Shown: positions 11,415-21,424, counted from the first letter of the stretch. The stretch: DNA of 64,000 bases from Diphasiastrum complanatum (GCA_029204225.1 CM055098.1:16260859-16324858), one strand, 5' to 3'. Numbers and translations are program-made. The notes: generated from the letters alone by a model not told the origin.

Positions 11415-11893
11415 GGGACATGGATGACATGATGGATGCATTCTTCACGAACCCACCCGAGGCTACATTGACAAGGGAAGAAGAGATGATGCATGGCTTG
11501 GCATCCACACCTCTGTATGAGGGTGGACAAATGTCAAAGTTGTGAGCTTTTTTGTTACTTTTGAACTTGCAAACTAAGTACGAGTGGTCGGATGCGAGCG
11601 TAACGGTGTTGTTTGGGTAAGCTTGCGAGCTTCTTGTGTGTATAGACAAACCGATCTCATCTCATTTTATTTTTTGATGCGTTGTGAGAAACTATATATA
11701 ACTTATAACATAAATATATATTTTGTCGTTGTTTGGTCCGAAAAATGTTGCCTCCACATAACACCATGGCGACGTCTCGACAAGAAGCCAAGAAAATGCT
11801 ATCTACAATTGACATGGATTATAAGAGTATTCCTACATGTCCCAATGATTGCATCTTATATCGAGATAAGTTTGAGGAGGCAAGCATGTGAAA
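11415..11893 (+). pseudogene. tnp2 5' exons in opposite orientation (arm 1)
   Basis: The plus strand encodes the N-terminal region of the same transposase: DMMDAFFTNPPEATLTREEE, ASTPLYEGG, then LNLQTKYEWSDASVTVLFG ending at the splice donor GTAAGCTT (11,618). After an intron, exon 2 (about 11,741-11,893) repeats PHNTMATSRQEAKKML and CPNDCILYRDKFEEAS before a stop. Exon 2 is thus present in both orientations, here and at 11,158-11,296 (-), about 450 bp apart. The arrangement is a head-to-head inverted pair. The 3' end is joined to the gypsy-A leader. Confidence 0.7.
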
Positions 11894-11899
11894 TGCTAG

Positions 11900-12440
11900 T
11901 CCCTCCATGAGGAATTGAGTTCTTGATTTGTATTCATATTTTGTAATGAAGATAAATGTTTCTAGCATATTCGTGAGCCATTTGAGTTCTTTAACCATGA
12001 CTGGACTTCAGTATTTGAGGACTTCTGTCTAGAACACATTAGTTCAAGAATAAGATTAACTATTTGTCTATTTGTACATGTCTGCGTAGAACATAACACA
12101 AATCCTTGTTGACAACTTAATTAGCTAGAGTGTAGTTCATTCGTGCTACTCTGATAACATTTCACTTGTAGAATGCTTTTCATTTGGTTCGATAGAGGAA
12201 GATTGTTGCTTTGAATTCGTCATCATCACACACCCACAACAAAAGTAATATTGGTTACTTATTAAATGTCTGTTGACAATCAGATTAATCCACGACGCCA
12301 TTCCAATGGAAATAAGTCAGGACTGTACCAATTAAACAACTTTTAAGTGCTATCTCCTAGGGGATCTCCTAGGGGAACGACATAAATACTACACAAATCT
12401 AGCAATACTATGTTGGTATATCACGACATATGCCAATTTT
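11900..12440 (+). mobile_element. gypsy-A 5' LTR portion and primer-site region
   Basis: Non-coding sequence just upstream of gypsy-A gag that resembles 61,440-61,944 before gypsy-B gag. Shared words include CTACTCTGATAACATTTCA and CGATAGAGG. It ends with a hairpin at 12,413-12,436 (TTGGTATA, 8-nt loop, TATGCCAA) followed by a degenerate primer-binding site at 12,441-12,458. The LTR start is not identifiable; tnp2 sequence replaces it. Confidence 0.6.
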
Positions 12441-12499
12441 TGGGGTCATTGTTGGGAATAACCAAATAAAGTTGACAACTCCATCTCTATTTCTAGTGT

Positions 12500-13800
12500 A
12501 TGTCAGAAAGATCTGCTCGACTAGAAAGATATCGGAAACTTTCAGACGAATTTTTCAAAAGACTTTAGGAACCTTTGCAAAGAGGAGATTCACCTTTTCA
12601 AAATTTCAACAAAACTTTGATAACTTTCCTAATCCTAAAAATCTTCGTCCTGAAGCTTCTATTGCAGTTGAACTAGGTTTTGACATTGTAAATCCAATTC
12701 CTAATCCGGATCCAAAGCCTGAATTTGAACTTGAATCGATTATGGAAGGCCCTGGTCCCCGTTTCACTTCAATCTTGAAGACCAAATATAATTATTTTAA
12801 AGGAACATATTCAGATGATGCTGATAGTTATGTTTCGCAGTTCGAATTAATTGCTAGCTTGAACAACGAAGGTGCTGATGCTGAGAAGCTGCGGATCTTT
12901 TCTGGTCTTCTAAGAAAACAAGCGCACATATGGTACAGCCAAGTTGAACCAGGATATGTAGCTACCTGGTTACTGTTGACAGATGTATTTTTGAATCAGT
13001 TCAGAGAAATTGGTTATTCATCCAGAGTTCTCGAATGACTTAAAAATGTGCAGAAGAACATAATCTCGAAGGTATACATGAAAAGTAAAAAATCTAATTG
13101 GAAAACTAACGGGTGTGTACCCTGTCGCGATGCAAGTCGAGTGGTTTTTGATAGGTTTACCACTGAAAGTTGATCGATACTGCAGACAAGGAGATATGAC
13201 TTCTTTATCAACAGTCATATCAAGTGTTGAGAACCATGAGACTTCCAAGTTAGCATGCAAAAGACGTTCTACCAGATGAGCTCGAAAGTCTAAGCATGAC
13301 TCCAGTGGCAGTGAAGACGAATCTAAATCTGAATCCAATTCAAGTTCTTTCAGTACCAAATCTGATTCCAGTGACTCATCAAATACAGAAACTAATGATG
13401 CAGATCGAAGGAAGAAATAAAAGTCCAAACGAAAAGAAGCTAGCAAAACCATTGAGGACAAGTCCGTGACCTCTAAAGTTGAAAAGCTTTGGAAAAGTAA
13501 TATGGTTGATCTTAATAAGAAATTCAACGATCTAAAAGTTCAAATTTCAGAAGTTGTAGACAAGAGACCAAAGGCTTCTTCAATATGGTGTACGAAATGC
13601 GGTACATCTGGACATTCTAAGGAAGATTGCAGATCTGTGAATGTAAAGTATGTCGAAGATCCTTCTCAAGTGCTCTTTATATTTCAAGATGATACGACTA
13701 CCAATTATGTTCAATAGTACCACAACACATGCCCAACAAGTCAAACCAAAGTTTGCACCAAAGAGACACAAGCCACTAGAATTTTGTAGTTAAGTCTACC
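12500..13800 (+). pseudogene. gypsy-A gag, arm 1
   Basis: The true start is probably ATG at 12,500 (MSERSARLERYRKL), matching the start of gypsy-B gag (MSNRESRLERYRKL). A longer open frame from 12,430 overlaps it in another frame. A TAG ends the real frame after 23 codons. Gag then resumes as YFKGTYSDDADSYVSQFE, LRIFSGLLRKQAHIWYSQVE and FLNQFREIGY. A frameshifted middle follows, then a Ser-rich linker and one CCHC zinc knuckle, CTKCGTSGHSKEDC (13,592-13,633). Gag packages element RNA. There are several stops between 13,038 and 13,430, and the TAG is also present in arm 2. Confidence 0.8.
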
Positions 13801-13819
13801 CATTCGACGAAATCCATTT

Positions 13820-14340
13820 TGAAAAACTGCTATAATTGTGGTGAACCAAGACATTTTTTCGCCTGATTGTCAACAGCCACAAAACTCGACCAGATTTATA
13901 CCTTTATGTTCAAACAACGAAACAAATTTCTCTGTCAGATGTTGGCGTACTATCTATTGATCTAGGAGACCTTGGTACACCAGAAATTGATGTCACAGTT
14001 GCTGGATGTTTAATTGAAAAGGTCCTGATTGACTCAGGTTCAAGTGTCAACATAATAATTGAAGACATTGCTCATGCCTTGGGTTTGACTAATATTCAAC
14101 CAACCCAATGAAATATCAAGCTGGCCGATTCGACACGAAGAAAACCTATTGGCGAATTGAAGGACGTGACTATATATATTCAAGCCAAGACTTTATTGTT
14201 ATCAAACCACTTGGTTTATCATCTTACTCTGTTTCAATTGGACGACGTTGGCTTTATCAGGCTAATGCAAGTGTACACTGGAAGTCGAGAGAATTGAGAT
14301 TCCAAACTGGCGAGACAAATAATCATGAAAAGCCAGCAGA
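13820..14340 (+). pseudogene. gypsy-A zinc knuckle and aspartic protease, arm 1
   Basis: A second CCHC (CYNCGEPRHFF...) at about 13,832 is frameshifted in a run of T. The protease carries the catalytic triad in IDSGSSVNIIIEDIAHALGL (about 14,026-14,085). It is preceded by SIDLGDLGTPEIDV and followed, after a frame change at 14,108, by DFIVIKPLGLSSYSVSIGRR. Retroviral-type pepsin-like proteases of this kind cleave Gag-Pol. A TAG ends the segment at 14,342. The Asp-Ser-Gly box is intact, but the flanking frame is not. Confidence 0.75.
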
Positions 14341-14344
14341 ATAG

Positions 14345-14990
14345 ATTATCACCTGGAGTTGTGACAGATATGAAGGTGAAACTCCTATGTTTGCCGACAC
14401 TAGTTTTACTTCAAAAGATTCTTCTTATGACCTTAATATATTCTCTAATGCATCAGACATCGAAGTAAATTATTTTGAATGCTATGAGAATAATGATTCA
14501 TCGGATGACGAAGAAGAATTCTTCAATGTCTGCAATGCAGATGCTGATATAAGTGAATCAAAAGTTGCAGATCAGAATTCTAAAAATTCTGATGTAGATG
14601 ATGAAGATACAAATGATGAATTTGACGAATCCGAACAAGAATTTGGAGATAAAGACCAAGCTGACAACAAGAATAAATCTGTGGAGTCAGCCATACGTGA
14701 AATTCATGGCCATACGCAGGCCAATATGACGGAAGGTATTACTTTACCAGATTCTATTGAGCTAGTTGAACTTGCACCTAGAAAAATGTTGTGCATGTTT
14801 TTAAGTCCCTTGGAGAGACAGAATTAGTAGAATTTACTAAGCTATTGAAAGAGTACCAAGATGTGTTTGCACGGTCGCTCGAAGACTTGAAGGGAATTTC
14901 TACTGAATTTGGTGAGCACCGCATTGATCTGAAAGAAGATGTTGTTCATGTCCGATAGAGGTAGTATCATCTTAATCCAAAGTACTCTCT
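14345..14990 (+). pseudogene. gypsy-A protease-RT linker, arm 1
   Basis: An acidic linker (14,387-14,827: many Asp/Glu/Asn runs, such as NSKNSDVDDEDTNDEFDESE) precedes the RT. Then come EIHGHTQANMTEGITLPDS and a motif resembling WSLEDLKGI...FGEHRIDL (about 14,870-14,935). A frameshift occurs at about 14,780 and a TAG at about 14,958. The same linker is found in gypsy-B. Its function is unknown. Confidence 0.65.
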
Positions 14991-14991
14991 T

Positions 14992-15909
14992 ATGGTGAAA
15001 GATGAACTCCACAAGCACCTCAAGGCAGGTGTTATTTATCCCGTCTTAAGTAGTGAATGGGTGTCTTCCATTGTTGTAGTTCCAAAGAGGAAGACTGGCA
15101 AGATTCAAATTTGCGAAGATTTCATGAAGCTGAATGCTGTTACTAAGAAAGATCACCACCCATTACCCTTCACGGATTTTATTCTAGACCAGGTTGCTGG
15201 ACAAGAGCGTTATAGTTTCTATGACAGCTTCTCTGGCTATAATCAAGTTGGAGTAAGGAAGAAGGATCAACAAAAGACCACGTTTAATACTGATTGTGGC
15301 ACTTATGCCTACAATAAAATGCCCTTAGGTCTCTGCAATGCACTAGCTACTTTCCAGAGAATTATGATGCTAATTTTCGATGCATTCCTAAGAACATTTC
15401 TCGAAATTTTCATTGATGATTTCTGTGTTTATAGTAATATCAAGTCTCATATTTAGAAACTAAAACTTACATTGTAGAGGTGTCGAGACACTTGTTTGTC
15501 CCTTCATCCCGAAAAATGTTTTTTCGGTATGAGAGAAGGTATACTTTTGGGGCATAGAATATCCAGCAGAGGAATTGAAGTCGACAAAGATAAAGTCAAA
15601 GTTATAAAGAATCTATTGATACCAATGAATTTACGTGAACTAAGAGGTTTCTTAGGACATGTTGGTTATTATCGAAGATTTATCCAGAATCATGTCTCTA
15701 TTGTCGCAGCCCTAACACAGTTACTCAAGAAGCAAGTCACGTATATTTGGATGGCAGAACAACAGAAAGCATTCGAAGAACTTAAGCAAAGGTTGATTAA
15801 TGCTCCAATTCTGAGACCGCCTAACTAAACGATATTATTTCATAGTTATGTTGATGTGTCAGCATTTGCTATTGGGGTCTGTCTAAGCTAGAAGGATGAA
15901 CATAAGAAA
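14992..15909 (+). pseudogene. gypsy-A reverse transcriptase and RNase H start, arm 1
   Basis: RT motifs are in order: VIYPVLSSEWVSSIVVVPKR, a KIQICEDFMKLNAVT block, SFYDSFSGYNQ (motif A), YNKMPLGLCNALATFQRIM, and FLEIFIDDFCVYSN with an intact IDD (the YxDD-box equivalent). After two stops at about 15,456 and 15,477, the thumb continues as CFFGMREGILLGHRISSRGI and LRGFLGHVGYYRRFI. RNase H begins with AFEELKQRLINAPILRPPN and a TAA at 15,826. The copy is cut at 15,909, the inner edge of IR1. Arm 2 continues further. Confidence 0.85.
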
Positions 15910-16136
15910 ACTCTCCTTGTCTTTTACCTTTTGCAATCAAGATATCCTTCCTTTTGATCATGCAAGCATCTCCATCAAACTCAACCTTGAAACCTTTACT
16001 TAGCAATTGACTCACACTAAGTAGATTCTTGGTAATGGAAGGTATGAACAGAACATCAATCAAATGTACATTCCAATCTGTAGAAAGAGAAATAGGAATT
16101 GTGCCAACCTTTTTGATTGCACACTCACCATCAACC
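15910..16136 (-). pseudogene. copia-3 protease / pre-integrase fragment
   Basis: On the minus strand, this reads ECAIKKVGTIPISLSTDWNV, then VLFIPSITKNLLSVSQLLSK and GFKVEFDGDACMI. That is the C-terminal part of a copia protease region leading to the GAG-pre-integrase domain. It continues the copia frame that stops at 26,143 (-), and the two pieces share about 45 bp near TTTTTGATTGCACACTCAC. It is sandwiched between gypsy-A and a plus-strand copia RNase H, with no LTRs. Confidence 0.7.
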
Positions 16137-16776
16137 TTACTATGACTAGACCAGATATATGTTATGCTATTGGCATTAGAAGTCAGTTTATGGCAGCACC
16201 TACGGAAACGCATTGGAAGACAGCTAAAAGCATTTTGCGTTATGTGAAAGGCACTTCAGAGTATGGCTTGATTTACAGAAAGCATGATGGTTTACCTGAG
16301 TTGTGTGGCTATGTGGATGCGGATTGGAGAGGTGACTATGATGATCGTAGATCCACCACAGGATATATATTCCAGTTTTGTGGTAGTTGCTTTTCCTGGT
16401 CTAGTAAGAAGCAAAGTACAATTGCTCTTTCCACCCCGATGCAGAGTATAAGGCAATGTGTAGTGTAGCACAGGAAGCTAGATGGTTGAGACAAATCTTG
16501 GAAGAAATTGGCATGAGGCAGAAAAATCCCACGACTTTACATAGCGACAGTCAGAGTGGCATTCAGCTAGCAAAGAATCTAGTGTTCCATGCGAGAACTA
16601 AACACATTGAGATTCAGTATCACTTCATACGTGAGAGGCTGCTGAGTCGTGAAATTCATGTTGTTCATTGTAGCACAGAAGAACAACTAGCTAATATTTT
16701 CACTAAGCCACTTATTGGAGAAAAGTTTGATAAGTTTAGATCAAAGCTTTCTGTACTTAAAGTTTGTTGGCTTTAA
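16137..16776 (+). pseudogene. copia-1 RT end and RNase H, copy 1
   Basis: Copia pol end: TMTRPDICYAIGIRSQFM, ILRYVKGTSEYGLIY, GYVDADWRGDYDDRRSTTGY (RNase H Asp in DADW), then KKQSTIALST. A frameshift at about 16,437 follows. The frame resumes AQEARWLRQILEEIG, HSDSQSGIQLAKN, ARTKHIEIQYHFIRE and NIFTKPL, stopping at 16,774. The copy at 52,567-53,061 has the same frameshift. A third relative at 56,800-57,745 (-) is intact at that point. The 5' edge is a direct fusion with the minus-strand copia-3 piece. Confidence 0.85.
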
Positions 16777-16822
16777 AGCTCTGTATATGACTGTATAAAA
16801 AGTGACTCTACTTTGAGGGAGA

Positions 16823-17097
16823 GACTTAGAATTAAAGTAGAATCATTGTGGTACCGTACTGTGGTTCCTATCAGTGGATAAGGATCAGTTGGCCTCGCCA
16901 CGAGGCAAGTCGACAGGACATGCGTCCCGCCACAGCAACCTGGGTCATGCATGGGTTGCCTGAGTGAACAACTATATGTATAGTGTAATTTCATTTTGAG
17001 AAATACAGTTGCTATGTGAGCTTGCTGTGGAGAGTGTTTTCTGTCTGTGTTACTGTGTAGCATGATCTGTGTTCCTGAGCAAAGCAAATTCTAAGTC
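16823..17097 (+). mobile_element. copia-1 LTR, copy 1
   Basis: A 275-bp segment follows the pol stop and a purine tract (TTTGAGGGAGAGA at about 16,812). It is bounded by a perfect 11-bp inverted repeat, GACTTAGAATT ... AATTCTAAGTC. It lacks the usual TG...CA ends. Position and bordering purine tract support an LTR. Integrase coding sequence, not gag, follows directly. Confidence 0.6.
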
Positions 17098-17842
17098 AAA
17101 GTCCTAAGATATGATAGTGGAGGTGAGTACCTGTCCACTAAACTCAAGGATCTTTGTAATCAATGTGAGATCAAAAGACAACGCAAGCTCATACTCCTGA
17201 ACTCAATGGTGTAGCTGAGCGCAAGAATCATACGATTGTGGAAAGTGCCAGATCTATGCTTATTGAGATGAAACTACCAAAAAACTTTTGGTCAGAAGCA
17301 TGCATTACCGCGGTCTATCTTCAAAACAGAAGTCCTACCATTGTCGTACCAAAACATTAGAGGAGTTTTGAGCTCCAAAAAGATCCTTTAAGAATTCGTG
17401 CAAGATGTAGTTTATATTATTAAGATATTATAACACTAATACTTTTGACTTGCCATAACTTTTTATTTGTAGCTCAAAAGTATGTCATCTAACATATCAT
17501 TGGAAAGCCCCTTGTCAAGCGCTTTCTAATGCACCAAACTTCGCTAAATTTGGACTTACCACTAAAAAGTTATGCCATTTTTAGTGTGGAATCAAAATGT
17601 GGTCTCAAAAAGTTATGTTACGTGGATTTCAAATTTGAGTGTTTTGATTGGTCCATGTGTAAGAAGAAATTGAGAAAAAAAATATAAAAAGAATCTTTAC
17701 AAAGGGTCTTTTTTGGATTTAGAGATCCTCTAATGGTAACGCCTGAGGAGGCATTCACAAAGAAGAATCCAAAGGTGAACCACTTGTGAATCTTTGGCTG
17801 TAAGGTCTTTGTACACATTCCTAAGGAAGAGAGACGTAAGCT
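17096..17842 (+). pseudogene. copia-1 integrase fragment, copy 1
   Basis: Directly after the LTR-like repeat, the frame reads VKVLRYDSGGEYLSTKLKDL (the integrase Asp in a DSGGE motif), then a degraded LNGVAERKNHTI (the catalytic Glu region), and NFWSEA. The region is interrupted by a 379-bp insertion at 17,356-17,734, after which it resumes MVTPEEAFTKKNPKVNHL and IFGCKVFVHIPKEERRK. Stops and a frameshift (about 17,183) disable it. Normal copia order is integrase before RT, so an integrase downstream of an RNase H-LTR unit shows rearrangement or a deleted tandem. Confidence 0.75.
17356..17734. mobile_element. MITE-like insertion in copia integrase, copy 1
   Basis: About 379 bp of AT-rich, non-coding sequence flanked by inverted ATTAGAGGAG ... 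(C)TCCTCTAAT splits a copia integrase frame. Coding similarity resumes immediately after it. The same insert sits at 53,642-54,020. No target duplication is clear. Confidence 0.55.
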
Positions 17843-18058
17843 ATCTTAAATTTCCACAGATGGTAATTGGCTCCATCAAACTTGTCCATGATAGGACTGG
17901 CTTTCCCTTAAGAATCCATGTGGAAGAATTAGTCTAAGTGATAGGAGAAACTATCGGTGACTTAAGTATGAAAATTTGATATTTACAGAACAAGAAAACA
18001 ATTACTCTATCGGCTAGTAGAGTCTTGTACTGTGGAAGCTTATCAAGCTATGAAAATT
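17843..18058. other. short copia leader-like spacer
   Basis: No gene is recognised. It lies immediately inside a minus-strand primer-binding site, so it is probably the leader of a minus-strand copia element truncated at 17,842. Confidence 0.4.
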
Positions 18059-18070
18059 GCTCTGATACCA
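18059..18070 (-). promoter_or_regulatory. copia primer-binding site (tRNA-Met)
   Basis: GCTCTGATACCA on the plus strand is the complement of TGGTATCAGAGC, the usual plant copia primer site for initiator tRNA-Met. It touches the end of the LTR at 18,071. Confidence 0.8.
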
Positions 18071-19060
18071 TGTTGGGAGAGAGAGGGGGAGAATAAATGA
18101 CAAACATGAACGAGAAACAAAATCGAACAAGAAGTGATCGAGAAAAGAACTCGAACATAAAATGTTCGTGTGCAGCGGAGTGAAGTATATGACTCTCTCC
18201 GTAAGCATGACTACGCCTATCAAAATGACAGAATTTTAGTGATAGAAATCATGGTCATTCTAGATTACGTAGCCAAACATTAATAGATGAAGTGCTAGAA
18301 GAATAATTTGTCGCGAATAGCAAGACAAATTATATGTCACGAATGATTCGCGAAGAGCTAGACTGTGCTCGACTGATAATTAGTCGCGAATGATTCACGA
18401 AAGACAAGACTAAATGTTAATTGTCTATTACTAGTAAGAACAACTAGAAAGATCAGACATAATGAAAGATAAGCATAGCAGTACTAACATAGATCTAAAC
18501 ACAAAATAAAGAACTATATCAGATTAAGTATATCATATATACATGTCAATAATGCGGTAGAGCACAATATAGTAGCGGACGAAACCGCGTGCCCGACAAA
18601 GCTTATTTCAATTTGTTAAAAGGAATTAAACTTTAATTCTAACAAAATGAAGAATCAATGCTCAGGGCATCTACTTTGTTTATGTCATCTTCTTCTGCTC
18701 TCTTTATTATCTTTTTCACAAATGGTGTCCAGTATATATATGCTACATAATATTATAGGTGTGCAGATGTGAAAGTACAGAGTGGACGTGCTGTCTGTAG
18801 GAGATCGTGGGTGGCTGCAATCGTTATCCAATTGAATAGCGCAACTGCATGGGGTGAGCGTGAAAAGGGTGCGACGTCAACAAGTGCTGAAGTGAATGTT
18901 AAACTATGTAGAAATAGTGTCGGGATTCTTTCGCCTTTTCTTCGTCTGTGCGAATTTGCATGTGAATATGTAGATTGCGTGACAACGTTAGTAAATATGT
19001 AGCATGAATGGAGGCAGATTAAAATGGAATTAAGGAGAGCTAGAGGGAATAAATCCAACA
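18071..19060 (-). mobile_element. copia 5' LTR (minus-strand element)
   Basis: A ~990-bp LTR with ends TGTTGG ... CCAACA (6-bp inverted ends) abuts the primer-binding site at 18,059-18,070. It holds no gene. It contains several TCGCGAATGATTC-type words between 18,310 and 18,400, including TTCGCGAA and TTCACGAA, and a TATATATATG run near 18,735. The element's body is missing beyond 17,843. Confidence 0.7.
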
Positions 19061-19411
19061 TTTTTCATTAAAGACTATGCCTTAAAGGACATCCTAATTA
19101 CAGGAGATAATCTAGTGTCGTTGGAGGATTTAACTTCCTTTGTGCCCCATGAGCTTGATAGAATCATGAATACTCGACATATCAACTAAGAAATCGCTTG
19201 ATTTCTGAATATCTGATTCATTGAAAAAGTAAGTCAGAAGATGAGGACACTTTGAAAAGGAGGACGATTTGAGGTTTAGATTCCCTAGCTTTCTCCCATA
19301 GAAGGAAGTTTCTATGAAGTAGAGAATGTTATGTACCATAATGGTACGCCTTTCATTGATGGCCTCACAAGAGACTCTTTTGTATTTCCAGGTGATGGTG
19401 CAAGATCCTTG
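19061..19411. other. unassigned stretch
   Basis: No family is recognised. The plus strand has broken coding-like runs (DNLVSLEDLTSFVPHELDRI; HNGTPFIDGLTRDSFVFPGD) with stops between them. This may be a decayed gene or chance. Confidence 0.3.
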
Positions 19412-20345
19412 CAAACCCTAATATCAGTTCAACGCGTAGATGTGCTATCTGATTGATTAAACTGGCCATTCGCGCGTTGAATCTATATTAGGTTTCTTTT
19501 TAAAACAGTCTAACTTCTTAACTGTAACTCTAATTGAGATGAACATGGTGCCATTAGAAAGAGCTCGACAAGCGTTTTGCAACCAGACCCTACATGACCT
19601 AGTTCCGAGTTACAAAGTTCGCAAAAAATCTCCCGCTCAAATCCCAAGGGCGCGCGCTGAACCGATATTAGGGTTTTGAATTTTGTTTTTTGAAAGAGCT
19701 CGACGAGAGCTTTGCAACGGCACCCGAATGACCTGATTCTGACTTACGGTTCAAAAGTTATAGGCAGTTAAAGTTTTGGCACGGGCTTTGCAACGACACC
19801 AGAATGACCTGATTTTGACTTACAGTTCAAAAGTTATAGGCAGTCAAAGTTTTGGTGCCAAAACTTTGACTGCCTATAACTTTTGAACCGTAAGTCAGAA
19901 TCAGGTCATTCTAGTGCACCAAAACTTTGACTGCCTATAACTTTTGAACCGTAAGTCAGAATTAGGTCATTCTGGTGCCATTGCAAAGCTCTCGTCGAGC
20001 TCTTTCAAAAACAAAAAAAAAATTCAAAATCCTAATATCGGTTCAGCGCGCGCCCTTAGAGTTTGAGTGGGCTCAAACCCTAAGGGCACGCGCTGAACCG
20101 ATATTAGGGTTTTGAATTTTTTCTGGAGAAAGAGCTCGACGTGAGCTTTGCAAAGGCACCAGAATGACCTAATTTCAATTTACGGTTGAAAAGTTTTAGG
20201 CAGTCAAAGTTTTGGCGCCAAAACTTTGACTGCCTAAAACTTTTGAACCATAAGTCGGAATTAGGTCATTCTGGTGCCGTTGCAAAACTCTTGTCAAGCT
20301 TTTTCCAAAAAAAAATAAAAATTCAAAACCTAATATCGTTCAGTG
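19412..20345. repeat. cluster of nested palindromes (foldback/MITE-like)
   Basis: Three large palindromes follow each other. The first is centred on 19,856/19,857 (CAAAGTTTTGG-TG-CCAAAACTTTG) with a duplicated arm, spanning about 19,696-20,012. The second spans 20,029-20,111 around AACCGATATTAGG-type ends. The third is centred on 20,216/20,217 (GTTTTGGCGCCAAAAC). A motif near CCTAATATCGGTTCAGCGCG appears six times in both orientations (about 19,415; 19,480; 19,655; 20,030; 20,095; 20,330) and behaves as a terminal inverted repeat. There is no coding capacity. The right end joins gypsy-C integrase. Confidence 0.85.
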
Positions 20346-20346
20346 C

Positions 20347-21424
20347 GTGGAAAATATCGTTGGCCGGATTCTGGTGGCCAACTTTATTTATGGATACACA
20401 TCAATTTGTAATGGCATGCAATGTATGTCAATGCGCAAAATGATCTCAATTCAAGGATTTCATGCCATTAGATCCCATACTGTCTGACCAAGCATTTTTT
20501 AAATGGGGAATTGACTATGTGGGACCAATTAGCCCGGCTGCTAGATTCACACAATCTCAATACATTATAGTAGCCACCGACTATTGCACCAAATGGGTCA
20601 AAACTCGTGCTGTTAAATCTGCAGATGCAAAATCCACTGCTAAATTCCTTTATGAGCAGGTTATAGTACGTTTTGGGTGCCCATTAGAGATCGTTAGAGA
20701 TAGGGAAATGCATTTCTTAAATGTTGTGATCAAACACTTACTATCCACCTTCCTAGTGGTCCATAGGACAAGTGCTCCTTATTACCCTTGTTGTAATGGC
20801 CAAGCTGAGTCAACTAATAAAATCTTATGCGAAATCCATACTAAGACCATGGAGGACAGTAGATCTGATTGAGAATTGAAATTACATGCCGCACTTTGGG
20901 CTTATCGCACAACCCCTAAGAAATCTACTGGATCTACCTCTTTTCAGTTGACTTATGGCCAGGAAGCAGCTATGCCAGTTGAATTTTATGTCCCATTCTT
21001 ACGCCTGGCCTATGATCTGCAATTGGATTTTAAACAAATCTTAGCCAATCGCCTATTTCATCTTGAAAAGCCTCTTGAAACCCGTATCATTAGTGTCCAT
21101 GCACAACATGTTCACAAACGTAGACAAAAAGATTGGCATGATCGTCTAATTAAGCTTAAGGAGTTTAAAGAGGAGGATAAGATCCTCTTGTACCAAGCTA
21201 AGGCACATAAGAGGAAGTTCACAGGGCAAGGGCACTATTTGATTGACCAAATCTTTTCGTCAAGTTATGCATGCCTTAAAACACTTGATGGAATCCCCTT
21301 AGATTCCGTAGTGAATGGAAGTTTTTCGGTTCTTCCCTTTACCATGCACTTTACGGACCATCTCAAGGCTGTATCCCTTTTTGAATGGGTCAATGTGAGC
21401 TATTTTAAATCAATGCACAATTAA
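20347..21424 (+). pseudogene. gypsy-C integrase, copy 2
   Basis: A direct copy of 2,603-3,690 at an offset of 17,744 bp. It keeps the end of the zinc finger (ACNVCQCAK), the core Asp in WGIDYVGPI, an altered second Asp box (VRDREMHF where copy 1 has VSDRETHF), the Glu in NGQAESTNK, and the C-terminal KILLYQAKAHKRK. The in-frame TGA at 20,870-20,872 matches the one in copy 1. It starts inside the gene, next to the palindrome cluster, and ends at the tnp2 module at 21,425. Non-functional. Confidence 0.85.

Larger units (their letters stand above)
6529..15909. repeat. IR1, arm 1 (~9.4 kb inverted repeat)
   Basis: This segment is repeated in reverse orientation at 31,911-42,007. Paired positions sum to 47,820 near the inner end (14,992 with 32,828), 47,745 in the middle (11,910 with 35,835), 47,725 at 8,787 and 48,536 at the outer end (7,526 with 41,010). 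The match is near-identical with several indels. The inner edges diverge after CATAAGAAA (15,909 and 31,911), the outer edges after the shared GCACTGATGTA. The arm contains ASR, copia-2, tnp2 and gypsy-A sequence, so it is a composite rather than one element. Confidence 0.95.
16281..17842. repeat. 1.56-kb direct repeat, copy 1
   Basis: Nearly identical to 52,567-54,128 in the same orientation at a constant offset of 36,286 bp (16,456 with 52,742; 17,618 with 53,904). It covers copia-1 RNase H, the LTR and an integrase fragment with an insertion. The left edge is in AAGCATGATGG; the right edge is after CGTAAGCT. Confidence 0.95.

Noticed and set aside
11324-11649. Open frames on the minus strand starting MSTLIQRC and MSIHTRSS
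   Set aside because: They are antisense to tnp2 exon 1, which reads clearly on the plus strand with family motifs.
12430-12499. Gag start at 12,430
   Set aside because: This open frame runs through the primer-binding site. The ATG at 12,500 matches the start of gypsy-B gag.
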